A stretch of 61,750 bases of DNA. Source: Ichthyophonus hoferi (lineage: Eukaryota > Opisthokonta > Ichthyosporea > Ichthyophonida > Ichthyophonidae). The translations under genes were made by a program, and so were the position numbers. The stretch is taken from assembly GCA_002751075.1 (NCBI GenBank), contig NAOQ01000031.1, positions 215,701-277,450 on the forward strand. Reading direction: 5' to 3'. Positions 25,866-39,100 of this stretch are shown here, one piece after another. Positions within the stretch are counted from its first letter, which is position 1. The number at the start of each line of letters is the position of its first letter. Below the pieces are notes generated by a model. The model saw only the letters and a program-made list of their open reading frames with translations, made no database searches and was not told the DNA's origin.

Positions 25866-28800
25866 TACCACGGATACCGATGAGGTATCCATCTCTATTA
25901 ATACTGGTGATTTCAAAAGAGTAAAATTTGGAATATATCCAATAAAAAATATCATGATTGCAGCTAAGCTGACCAAATATGATTTGAGACATTTACCTCA
26001 TATAAATGAACAAGCTTTGATCACATGAATAACTCCACCATAGCCCATTCCACAGTCTGGGTCAAATTCGGTTTCCAATAGTTATGGGCTCTTTTCACAT
26101 GTTTTCATCAATAATAATGTAACTTGTTATATCTTATCAAAATCAGATAAATTTTAACCCAATAACCACTGCTTCATTGATTCAATACAATTAGAAACCC
26201 TATCACAAGGCCATTACCACATCACTTTCTGACTTATTACCAATAGAAGCAGTTTGATTACAATCTACCCAAATACTTTTACTTCCATCAAGATATATAT
26301 AGATATTTATTTCATCAACATCATCACTAGAAGTTCAAATAGCGTATTCAATTCTACAACAGCCTAATTCAAGATGAACTAATTATATATACAGCACTGT
26401 TCAATAAACTATTTTTGTACAGCAGAATATTAGCATGTTTACCTAGAGTACAGACACAGACATTACCTCCTTTCACAGAGAAACACAATCCATTTTTCAA
26501 AAAATAACACGGATGCTATGGAAAACTAAAATCATAGCTAAGATCCACTTATACAACACCTAACTGATCAAATCAAACAAAGATTCATACCATTGATTAA
26601 AATCTCTAAATAAGAAACTGTTCATTGATCACACATACCAATGGACACTGATCTATTCTTGAGCATAGCATCTACACCAAATACGTCATTCATTCATCCT
26701 AACCAACCAACATATTAAAACTAAGATCCTTTGAGTATGATGCACCTATCAGACACATCTAAATTTTATCTTCAATACACCAATTCTAAACTCTTCTTTA
26801 CAGCCAATTGTAATTCACCTACCTTTTTTCAAAATTGGAATTTTTTTTGAAGATGTGCCATCAAGATTGTTGTGAAAATGGATTAACTCATGCTCTAACT
26901 CCTTCTGATTTACAATTTTTTCAGGAAACTGGCCAATTACCACCTGACAAGGCTGCTATGCAAATTTTATTTTCATCACTTTATTGGAAAAGAGGAATAC
27001 TGCAATACCTCTATCAAAGTCCTTGATGCCAATCAATAGAAATTCACCACATTTGACCCTCTCAGTCGATAATACAGTACAGCTGTATCTAATACCTTTA
27101 ATCACATATTTAACCGACATAATGACATTAACTTTAAGTCTACAGAAACTCCAACTAAATTTCTTATTATATTCAGTGACTTAGTTATGTACCTGGAGGG
27201 AGTTTCTTTAGCTATAACTCCTGACACTTGTGTATTACGAGCAATTACTCTTCTCTCTTTTCAACAAAGTCTCAGACCCAACTTGAATTTCCTTCAAATC
27301 TAAGGACCACCACTTCAGCATATTCTTTTTTCCACCTTGTTCAAACTGAAGTTACCACATCCTCGGAATCAATAATTCCAAGGCCACTACATGCTCAACT
27401 AAGAGATTTCAAATGCATGCACCTGTACCAACAGTCTACAAGATCTCTTGTCAATTCCACACTGACTCTCATGTTATGCACGCAGCTGCTGAATGCTTCT
27501 TCAACCAAAGTAGACTTAATTTTTTGATAAGATATTTCCATTACTTAAACAGACAATTGCCAGTACCCAACCTACAAGTATACCACCATACTAAGCTCTA
27601 TTAGCCACCCCACTACAGCTACAACATCTAATCTATTGAGAACACACAAGTTCAAAAGTAGAATTTCGTGCTCACTCAAATTAACATGGTGCAGAATTCT
27701 ACCTTAGAGCTGCACAAATATTTAAGAGCAGTACAAAATACTACCTCTTCCAAAAAGAAGGCTTATAATTCTATTCAGGATCAATCAATACTGTATCACT
27801 CCTTTCCAGTTGGAAGTTTCCTTGTAGATATTTGCTGTTCTTGCTACATCTGCATTACTGTGAAGCATTTACTAATTTTACCTCTATTAACTTGGAGTTT
27901 TATCTGGCCATCGGGGTTACTATATATGAAACAGATTATAAAACAATCACATTTTATTCATACATTGGTAGTACTACAAGAGACATTACCCTTAATGATG
28001 TCCTCTACACCCTAAAAATTCAAATCAACTTTTTCTCCCTAATGGCCTCATGTGGTCAAAACTGCTCTATTACTTTTAATGATGAGCAGGTCTCCATATC
28101 TAAAAACCCCATTCGACTCCTCAGAGCACTACCCATGGCAGAAGAGTATGTTCTTACTTCACAACACAGTCTTACTCCCCTCTAACTCCTCCACTTGCTC
28201 TGAGTATTCTAGTTTATGTCAGCAACTCACTGACATTGATTGTGCTAGGACCCAGAATAATGACATAACCCACAATTAGACTTGCCCAAACCAAACCAGA
28301 CCATTACAAACATTATACAAATACTCCTGGTCTTACACTAAGGAATGTTTCCTTTTCTAACTGCTTTCGCTAATCTGTACCACATGTATCAGCTTTAAAG
28401 TGGGTGCGGTGACATTATCTTTTTATGCAATGTTCTTGAAAATGGTTTACAGCCACCATGGCACAATTCTCCTCTATGCACTTCAGTCAGATGGCTTGAC
28501 TGAGCACATGCATTATTATATCATCACTATGACTAGAGTTGTAATGAATCTTCCAATGTTTCCCATTCTGTCTGGAAATACACCATTAAATCAGCTGTAT
28601 TCACTTACAATCTTATGTCCACCAGTGCTTTCACTTTTGATAACTTTCTTATATGCTTTGGCAGTGTGAATTTGCCCCCATTTATTGCTTGCACACTTTT
28701 AGGTGCAAGTTATATTGCCAAATGAACCCTGTCACATGTCCTTCCAAATCCACCATTTGAGCATAGTAAGCACATACCTCCTTAAATACTCTAACAACAT

Positions 28801-30838
28801 GAATGGGTGGATCATTCTTGACTGGGAACTATGTAGGACTATTATTAAGAAGAACTATATTTTCTTTGAAAACACCTTTCCATTTTAAAATTTTACTCAA
28901 TTGTTCTAACAAGACCATTTACTTCCAAATATTACTGCTGCCACTACACCTCGACCAAGTAGATCCATTCTATCAAACACAGAACTTACGCCATATGAAT
29001 ACTCCACCCAGAGCAACGCCAAATACACAGATACTTTCTCCATCAGAAAAATACACTTTCAGAGAAAGCTTTCTCTTAATACTTCTTCTTCTTTATCTAT
29101 CTCACCACCATCCCCCCACTTTTTTATGCTGCCACGCACATTTTCGTGCAATTATGAGAGTGAGTCCTAATTAGTTCACTGTACCAGATGTTGATTCCCA
29201 CATCCACCCCCACATCAAGTACACCTATGCTACCACAAGAAGCAGCTGCTATTATGGTCAAGACCAATCATTAGTTCAGGCAATGCTTTGTGTATTTACC
29301 ATATCAACTCCCCTCCTTTCAGATTTTGCCGATCCCAAACACTATAACAAGGCAACATAGGCACTCAAAAAAATGGCATAGCATTCTACCATGCATGATG
29401 AATTCACATCCATTAACAAGTTCTATACTTGGACTCTTGTTCCTGCGGAGGAAATCCCAAGAGAAACCACCATTCCGAGTGGCATGTGGGTTTACCACAG
29501 GAAATGCGATCAAACTGGCATCGTGACACAGCACAAAGCCCATTGTCGTGCCCAAGGCAACATGAAAACAAAGGATAAGGACCTCCTCGATGTCTCATTA
29601 TCTGTAACTAGCTTTGTTATAGTGCACATCCTTATTGACATGGTAGCTACCCATCAGTATGAATTGACACAACTTAATATCAATTCTGCTTATCTTCCAT
29701 GTCACATTACCAGGACCAGCATATATGTACCAACCATTATCCATGGAAGACTCCGACCACTCAAAATGGCTCTGCAAGCTATCTATGTATTTGCATGGTC
29801 TACATGTCAGCAGTCTTCAATGCAATGTCTCAATGAATTTTTATGCACTTGGGGAATGTATTCTATTAATAAAGGCTCCTGTCTCTACATTTACTGCTAC
29901 ATCCGTTGTTTCTTTGCATTTTGCTGCTACTTAAACAATGGATTTATCATTTCTGAGCATCCTGGGAATAAAAAGTTCTTGTCAAGGCATTCACTGACTG
30001 CTTTCGTATCAAGAATAAGAGATGGCTAAAAGACCTCCTTGGTTATAATATAAAGAAATTTAATGATAACATAAAGCCATTACAAAGCAACTATATCAAG
30101 CACCTCATCACTTCATACAGCCAGAACAATGGTCATCCAATCTATTATCCAGTTCTGTCTGAACAAATCAAAGAAGCTGCCAATTTAATCAAACACACAG
30201 AACTGTATAATATCACCACATTTTAGATACTGATAGAATATCTACTTTGGATCACTCAATCCAGCTACCCTGATTGCCATTTTTTATTCAGTTATCTCGC
30301 CTGTTACACAAGAAATCCAATGAAAGCTATATAGGAGATGGCAATGCATATTCTAATATACCTAAAGAACACTTCTAATAGGTGTATTATATATAAAAAT
30401 AACTTTTTAACTTTAACTGCGTACTCTAATGCAGACTTTGCAGAAAATCCTAGAACTTCACACGGTACTTCTGGCTATATCATCTATCTTGTTAGATGAC
30501 TGATTGACTAGCTCTTTACTACATTGCATCCCTTCTAGTCTTAAAATTGATACCAAATGTGTTAAGCCACATGCTGACAATCACTTTACCATATAGTTGG
30601 CAGAGAATACCTGCATCCTTAAAGGTATTAGGCATATTAGGGTCAGGTACTAGTATATCAGGGACTGTGTAACTAATATGGAGATTGAGGTTCTAGCATG
30701 TCCAGAAAACCTTATGGTTGACAACTCTTTCACCAAGGCAATGTCACCAGTGAATTACAAGAAGCTCAAGATGCACATTAAAATGTATGAAACCTAATTT
30801 TCCTGCACATCATACTCCACATACCATGTATAAGGAAG

Positions 30839-31505
30839 TGTTGAAATAAATGTTTTGATCAGAAGTCACAGTCCTAAGTAATCACGTTATTCACAACAAC
30901 TATCAATCATACTGTGTGACCTTATCATTATCAAGGTTCTTACAATTATAGGGCACCAACTACAAAAGATATAATGATTCATACATTACATTATGCACAT
31001 TGTATGCAACGGTTTATATATAATAGCGTCAAAGGTTTTACATATTATTAAACTAACAAATCATAGTGTATCTTAATAACTTCATTATAAATAACTTTAT
31101 TAGTAGAAACATAAGCTATTAGTGCATTACTATATGTATGATGATATCAAACTTGAATCAATCAGGAATGAAAAATAGTCTATAGTACAACATATCCTTT
31201 AAGATATTCAGTGAAAAATCTTGACTATTCTAGTTGTTTAAGTGTTAAGAACGTTAGCTGTGGTAGTTTTCTCTATGGTTCTAATCATGCAAATGATTAG
31301 AAAACACCAACTACTAGGTCAATCAAACAGAAGTATTCAAACCAAATAAACCAAGTCCAATTAGCAGGCCCCTGATCAAAGAAAAAAATAACCAGCTTTA
31401 GATAAAGAGACTACGACCAAACAAAAAAGAAAACTTAAAGGAAACATAAAAACCAGTAAATATTAGCATATTGCCACACGCAACATACCCATATCCTTAC
31501 TGCTA
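30839..31505 (+). repeat. 3' LTR of copia element
   Basis: The start TGTTGAAAT is of the copia type. Similarity to the 5' side continues beyond the expected LTR end into 31506-31660, matching the first part of the internal region at 25866-26030. Confidence 0.75.
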
Positions 31506-31889
31506 CAAGTACTATAGATACCACCAAGGTATCTATTTTTATTGATACTGACAATTCCAAAAGTTTAAGGATTGGAATAAATTCAACAGAAGATACCATG
31601 ACTGCAACTAAGCGAATGAATATGATTCGAAAAAATTAACTCATACAAGTGCGCAAGTTTTGACAGCTCCCAAGAAATAATGTGTAAACCAATATTATCA
31701 CGACTTTAATAATAGTGTTATAAAGGGTTTGGGCAAGATTGAAACTAATCTTACTCATACAAATATCAGTATATAGCTGGTTCTCTTTACCACAAATTTA
31801 AAGAAAAAAAATCAGACATGAAAATAAATTTGTTCTAAACCCCAAAGTTCATATATAGTAATATTCTCTTCAGTTGATCAATTAATTTT

Positions 31890-34156
31890 CTATAAATATA
31901 TCCGGGATTCTTCGTCCTTCATCAAATCTATTGTGTTCGGAGTCACAGTTTCGGATTGGTTTTCCTTAATATCTCTTTCAATTTGATTCAATGATTTTTT
32001 ATCTCTCCCATAAATTTGCCTGTTGCATCCATGTGGCTTCCTATATTTGTCACCTAAGGTGGCATCATAAATGTGGAACAGAAAAAGACAAGAAAGGAGT
32101 AGAGTGAAATAATGGTAGATCATGGAGGTCAACAAGTAATAAAATAATGCATAGAACGGAGATATTTTAAGGATATAAAAGAATAGGAGGAAAGGCAAGG
32201 AGTAAAACACCAATTTATACATTAAGATGGATGTAGGTAAGATTGAAATAAATTGAGATTTTAATTAGTGCATGTCTGTTATGAAGGGGAAAGAGTAAAT
32301 ATTATGTGGAGTTATTATTATAGCAGTGTTCAACAATTTTGGTTTACATACTGTGATAATTAATCTTAGTAATAGGAGAAAACTAAAAATGAAAAACAAA
32401 TGACAATATAACATGTGTATACAATACCATTTATACTCCAAGTATAGTAAAAACCGATGAAGTTATTCAAGGTGGGATGTATATTAAACTTTATAAGCCA
32501 ATATTAATATACAAGCTACACAGGATAATCTATGTAGAGAAAAAGAAATAACTCACCTGATTATACAGAAGCATGATATGTTTTGATTCTGTTATATGTA
32601 TAACCATGCTTCCTCTTCTCATACGTTCAATACAATTAATGGTAAAACAATCAATGATGATGTTTGGACATTTATTATCAGGTCTAGTCTTACCACAATC
32701 ACAAACCACCGGAGTCACTGGGCTTAGTATGTCCCTGTGTGCGTCCATATCCCGCCACTACTGACAGTAAGCCAATATAGGAATGGAGTAGAGGATGATA
32801 TGAAGGGAAGAAATCAAAGTTCCTTTTAAATCGTTTATTTTTTATAGTCTGTAATATGTAACCTGTAATAATTAGATTGCAATGTTTTATAATTGATTTC
32901 TTTGATAGCCTTCATCTTTATAGATCTTTGACATAAATATACAATATTTGTCCAATCCATACCTCTGATTCAAAAAGGAAAGGTGAGCAATGCCAACAAA
33001 TTTTAATTTCTTTCCAACGTTGATAATATATATATGTATATATATATACAAATAAATATATATAGTATGGGGGAAATGGTGAATCAGTACTCGGTATGAA
33101 GGACATTCCCAAGACTGAGGAATTTAAGCAGATAAAATCTGGTTATAGTACACATTTTAATTTGAATTATAGTATTTAAGAATATAATAGTTTAATTTCA
33201 TCTTTTTCGAAATCATGAATAGCGTGTGTCTATATAATGGGTTAATTATTACCTTGAGAGTGGAGCCTGGTACTGCTCACATTCCTGGAGACGGGGCATA
33301 CAGTTGGTCGATTCATGTGTGTTTGTTTATCCAATTGACTTGACCTAATACATTACAACCCTCATTCCTACAGTATACATAGCGATACAAACAGGTTTCC
33401 TCGTGTAAAGTGACGTCTCCCACAAAAACAATTTTTTTATAACCATCCGGGTTGTTTTTGCATTTTAATTTTAGTTTGTTATAAAGATGAAGAATGCACG
33501 AGCAGGTTTCAGTAACTGTGAGGCCTTAAATTGCCTGCGATCGATGGGACAAGTAAAAAATCGGGCCTGTAAATAAGAGTAATTAGCAGGTTTTGTTAAA
33601 TTTATGGTTCAGCATTGAAATACTATTAAGCAAAATTTTCTTAGCGAAATACATTGAGAGAGTAAAGGTGAATCATTCTATTATTTGTTTTCAAAAAAAA
33701 TATAGGGACGCATAAACATTTCCAATATTGAATAATCTACAGAAAAACAGTCATTATAACCAAATACGTCAATAGTTAGACCAACCAAAATTATATTTTC
33801 CCAATCAAAAGGAAAACAAATATAGGCTTTGACAACTTTATATATATATAACTTTTCTTTTGTATCTAATTTATACTCAACCTAGATGCTATCTAACTTG
33901 TTATCTACCTCATTGTATATTAACATATATAGCATGTTGTTGGCATCATTTATTCAATAAAAGGATGTTACATATGTTACATATATGTGTATATATTTGC
34001 TCTCCTTCAGATTGGGAAAAGCTTTGTATACACCCAGAGCAGAAAGAATGTTCACAGGGAGTGACGAGATAATCTCGTAGAATGTTAGAGCAGATAGAGC
34101 AGATATATTTATTGACGAAAGCACTTTTATCAATAATTTTTATTATTATATCCACC
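31890..34156 (-). pseudogene. TRAF-like gene (RING plus TRAF zinc fingers), frame disrupted or mis-assembled
   Basis: TRAFs are cytosolic adaptors and ubiquitin ligases downstream of TNF/IL-1/Toll receptors. Read on -, an exon from 34156 (acceptor CTGCAG) encodes a RING start: CSIC, then CEHSFCSGC. The exon 33566-33253 begins with the RING end (FFTCPIDRRQF). It continues with a TRAF-type finger (CKNNPDG...HEETCLYRYVYC, then CRNEGC) and a further H/C pair (HESTNC). The exon 32757-32557 carries WRDMDAHRD...VVCDCGK and the closing H-x7-H-type finger (HITESKHIMLL), ending at a good donor. A possible last exon is 32055-31890. Domain order is right for TRAFs. Against an intact gene, the frame shifts near 33480-33510 and near 33309-33329, and exon phases do not all join. 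No MATH domain is seen. It is either a pseudogene or affected by sequence errors. Confidence 0.62.
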
Positions 34157-34267
34157 CTGCAGTGTTGTCTGGATCCAATCTAGTTGCCAATATCAGTCAA
34201 TGGCATTTTTTTACTCCAAGGAGCATCATTTTGCAAAAACATCTATCTACTTTCAACGTGAATGTTA

Positions 34268-34545
34268 TTTGTAGCAATCTGTGGTAGTTCTAGCGACCTA
34301 TCCACAAGATTCGGGGTCGCTAATTGAGTGTTGTATAATAGAACTATATATATATATATTATAATATTGTTTAACAAATATTAAATGAATGCAAAGTTTT
34401 GTGTCACGAATGTATTCGTATTTGCCTATAACGGTTGTGTACATGTACACAGGCATGCAGGGTTGCCGCATATACCCGGGTGTGCCGGGGGCGGCATATA
34501 TGTGGGCGGCCAGAGCTTTATTATTGCTTTTTTCTTCTTTTATAT
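34268..34545 (+). repeat. Dispersed repeat family C, long copy with GC-rich core
   Basis: It aligns with 54299-54560 in the same orientation. It starts with the conserved head (TAGTTCTAGCGACCTATCCA) and carries an AAGTTTTGTGTCACGAA block. Then comes a GC-rich core (GGTTGCCGCATATACCCGGG, then TGTGCCGGGGGCGGC) that stands out sharply from the AT-rich surroundings. Confidence 0.75.
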
Positions 34546-34703
34546 TCGTTTGACTGCGCGCGTTATTTTTTTTTTTGGTTAATACCTGTAATAATCTAAA
34601 TGAAACCAATCATAAATGTTGTTATTGACTAATACAATTTATGATTATACTACTGCTTCATTATCTGAATGGCTCTCATTGGCCAATTCACTAATAAAGT
34701 GTC

Positions 34704-34737
34704 CAGATCTCTGGCTCTTCCAGGAGCCAGAGATCTG
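34704..34737. repeat. Perfect 14-base inverted repeat (hairpin)
   Basis: CAGATCTCTGGCTC at 34704-34717 is followed by a six-base loop and its exact reverse complement at 34724-34737. It has no T-run after it and lies in intergenic DNA. Confidence 0.95.
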
Positions 34738-36164
34738 TTTGCTAATATTGAATAGCAATAATAGTTATTAAGTACAATGAACACATCCTTTACTGATTGG
34801 TCTCATTGACGATATCCATAACACCTAAGCGAATCAAGTATCGACTCCCTCTAAATTAGAAATCTAATAAGTCCCTGTGTTGTAATGGCGATTGGACCAG
34901 GAAATTGAGGGTTATAATCTAATTTTAAAAGAGTGGCTTCACCTTTAGAGGAACGTATCACCTCTCCAGGAGGCCTCAGAGTAGAGCAGGTCTAAAACTG
35001 TTTTACATAATGTCTTTATTAATTGTTATTTCGCTTTGCCATACAGGAAATACGTTTCTTATTTTAGCACATCGTTATAAATAAGAAGTACATGAAACAA
35101 CAAAATCCAGCTTTTTCACGAATGTTTTCGATCACTACCGTATTTAACCGTGGCTGGAGGACTACATATAATACACAGCATACAATAATAATATACACTA
35201 ATCATATATGCGATATAAATCACATCAGTTGTATGGTGAGGCGCTACGTTGTTGATCAATTGGAGCTTAGCAAATGAAAGAATTGAGAATTGAGTTGTTT
35301 GGAGTTTGTTTAGTTTACATGTCAATCCCCTTAGCCTTATAACTTCAAGAAACAAATCTAAAAATTTCACAAAGGATCTGCAATAAGGTAAGATTAAAGT
35401 TGCGTTTAGTATACCCATAGAAAATTGTATGTATCACATTTTTATACAGGTGAAGCATTTCAGGCTTATATATATATATTGATATAAATTTCATGTTTAT
35501 ATAAATTACTTTAATTTTTTTATAATAGACAGCTCCTTAGTAGATGTCAAATGAATGTGATTATCAAGCACCATAGCTATTGTAATATCCAAGCCAAGTA
35601 AGTATATAGATAGCATATGTAATATGCATATGATAAGTTTGTTCAGTGTTGCACTTTTGATAAAAAAATGTCGAAAAGAATCGTTAACAAAGACCGTATA
35701 TAAATAGAATAAAGTCCATGTTTATGATTAGCTGTTTTTTTTTTGTATTCCCTATCTTTGTTTTTGCAGCAATTTACCAGATGTAAAATTAAGCAATTAA
35801 CTGATGTTCACAGTTTATGTAAATAAAACCGTGCAGTAGGCGGGACCGTCATGAATATTTCAAACAAAATTCTTATAAGTATAAATATAAACTTTAAACA
35901 TAGGAATTACCCGCCACTTTGCATAATTTAGCCAATGGCAAATTCTTTATTTTTAGTGTTCACATCTATTCTATATTCCGTATGATAAACGCAAAAATTA
36001 AAAATATCTAAACCAGATCAACCAATAGTAGAAATTAATTAAACTTATCCAATTATCCTATATACCCTGCACGTCCCTGTTTCTGGCTTCACTTTTTTCT
36101 GCAATAACCCACCATTAAGTATATATACATATTTTCTTTGTATACGTAAATACCAAAGCGCAAC
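34738..36164. other. Intergenic between TRAF-like and transporter genes
   Basis: The two flanking genes diverge from this stretch, so both promoters should lie here. I see no recognisable core promoter and no coding exon. Confidence 0.4.
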
Positions 36165-39100
36165 ATGAGTATAGGTGAACGTACTGGCGTAAGCCGTGCC
36201 CGCACACTCCTAGCTGTAGGAGCTTACTGTATGTGCAGCATGACTATGATGTACAGGTAAGTGTTTGATTATGTATATATGCGAATGTCTGCCTGCTTTT
36301 TCTTTCTTTCACTCCTTACATGGTTTGTGCTATTGTGCTAACATACATGTACTCTTGTGCCTATAGTAACAAGGCCGTGCTCAGCTCCTACAACTTCCAC
36401 TATCCCTGTTGCTTGCTAGTGGCCCAGGTAAAGCGTCTTATAATGTAATGGCGTGATAAAAGAAAAATATTTTATAATTTATCATATCATACCATACCAT
36501 ACCATACCATTTTACTACCATACTATATCATACTCTTGTTGTGTATTGTGTTGTCAGTTTGATATTACCTGTTCAGTTGTATAATATTCTCTGTGTAGAT
36601 GTTTATCTTTTATCTATATGTACATGCATATATGCACTTATAAGTTGCTGTCACAAGCCCTGTGTTCTATCTATGCCTCTACTTACGTCATATTATCATT
36701 CTAACTATGCAACACATTTTAATTATATTTTTTCTACATTTGGGTATATATATATAGATAGAGGCACTTTTTGCATATCTCTTTCACATATATGCTAATT
36801 CCCTTTTATTTTCCAATCATAATAATAATTCTCCTATAAAGGTATATATGGATTGTACCTCTTGATATATATGTACGTATGTCATTCTGACTGACCTCAT
36901 CCCTACCATATATGAGTAATATAATGTAAACCTATATGTAAATAGACACCCTTTCTGTATGCTATCTTTCACGTATATTTGATCTTTCTTCTCTCTTTAA
37001 ATTAAAATCCTAGCTCTGTGAATATGGCTTTATCTATAAAATATGCGTCATTCTGATATTACCTCCTTCATACCAGTGCGCTATTGCTTGTGTCCTATTG
37101 AGAATGCTAAATTTTTCTAATATAGTGAGAATAGAAGGAATGAACTGGGAGACTGCCTGGAAATGTGAGTGTTGATGGACTTGTTATATTTTAGTATTAT
37201 ATAGTATATTGTATTATAGTGTATTGTATTGGGTTATATTACAGGGTGGGGTGGGAAAGAGACCTTGTTATATATATGCTTGTATCTAATCATATGAACC
37301 AGATAACAATTACTACCCACCAATCCACCAATAAGGGATTAAAGTAAGATATTAACAGTGGTGGTACAGGTTAGAGCACCAAACAAGGAAAGGATATGTA
37401 TTTTAATGCTAGGCTATCAGTGGGCGAGATAAATAGGTTAAATGATAAATGTAACTCGTGTACTATATTAAGCACATGTGTCATTGGATATTTAATTTTA
37501 ATTTTGATCCTTGATAACTGATTGCTTAACTTATACCTTTTATATTACATGATTTTCCAATTATAGTATTGATTATAATTTATATTTCATAGTATCATTT
37601 ATTTTTTTATCCTTATTGAGCTATATTGACACGTCTTCATGTTTATAGCCAGCTATTAGCCCAATTAGATTAAACACATTATATACACTATGGTGTTATT
37701 GGATTATATTATATTGTTGCTTTACGGTGTCTTCCATCTATTTTATTTTTATGTCTACTATTATTTATTATTACTCTACATAGATCTATCTTTATATACA
37801 GCATTACATCATATCCCAGTATTTTTAATTACTACACCAAGACCCACATATATTATATTTACTATATATCCTATATATTGAGTTATATCCTCAATATACA
37901 TACCTGCACCCCCCACCCATCCTCATAGACTTATTCTTATTTACTCAATTAATTAATTTGTTAATTAATTAATCTGTGGGTAGATTGATCAAACATAATA
38001 TATATATATATATATGCTATATTATATAGGTTATTGGACTAACCAATCATTATGCCTCCAGGGTATCCTGCCACCATCTTATTCTGTTTGATGTTGTTTA
38101 CCGGCACTCAAAGGTACTATCAGGCATCCTATCATGCCCGTGTTATATTATATTTGATTACATGTATTATACATAGATACACATCGTACACTTTACTATA
38201 TATACGTCTTTTTTTTCTCCTATTCTTTCTTTTATTTTTAGGATACCTACACTTATATGTTATGCCTTAAATCACACAAGTTAGCAAAATTTGCATTATT
38301 TAATACGATGGGATATAAGATAACAATAATTATGCTTCCATCTATATATATATATATATATATAACCATCCTGCCCGACAGTCTCATGTATCTATCGATT
38401 CCCATCGTCACTGTATTCAAGAATCTCACCAATATTGTGGTAAGTGCAGTAGATACAATATATATATATATGTGTGTGTGTATATATATATGTGTATGTG
38501 TCTGACTTGATGTGATGCTATTGACTTCGTATCACATAATAATCCGAGATATATATATATATATATATTAAGGTCGCGTATTGTTATTGGGTCTGGGTAT
38601 TTAACTTGTCTTATTGTCATATGATTGGTACAAGGTCATTATAATCTTAGGTGTAAGATATACAATATAATAAAATAGGAGCAACCTGAAGTATTTGTAA
38701 ATCTACCCATCTGTCCTTTTATAGTAATCATGTAGCATTTTAATAGAAGACATTGATTGGGCTCTGAATTTAATAATAGTTGTTCTTGGGTGGTTAATTT
38801 TATTGTAATTGATACTCTATGTAATATATATAGTAATAATCTCTACTCCACCTATTACTATTATTACTACAGATACAGTAGTAATTCCCTCTCTATCTAC
38901 TCTATCTATTACCTAACAATAATATGTATATATATAGTCATGAGGTATTTGAGATAGGACTTTACTAGTTATTTATCCTTTAATCACTTTTTATTACACA
39001 CACATATATATCTATATCTGTATACATATCTCTTTAATCCGTGATCCTGATTATTTTTTCACAGGTGGCGTATGGCGACAAATACTTCTATGGTCAGGAT

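Larger units (their letters stand above)
25195..31660 (+). mobile_element. Ty1/copia LTR retrotransposon relic with two LTRs
   Basis: A fossil copia element on the + strand. A 5' LTR (about 25195-25865) is followed by gag (25.9-27.3 kb), protease (about 27.8 kb), integrase region (28.1-28.9 kb), reverse transcriptase (29.35-30.1 kb) and RNase H (30.4-30.8 kb), then a 3' LTR (30839-about 31505). The RT to RNase H part is the clearest. The 3' LTR begins TGTTGAAATAA after a short purine tract, typical of copia. In a 93-base stretch compared by eye (from 25453 and from 31102) the LTRs differ at 9 positions, so the insertion is not recent. The coding region is broken many times. Confidence 0.88.
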
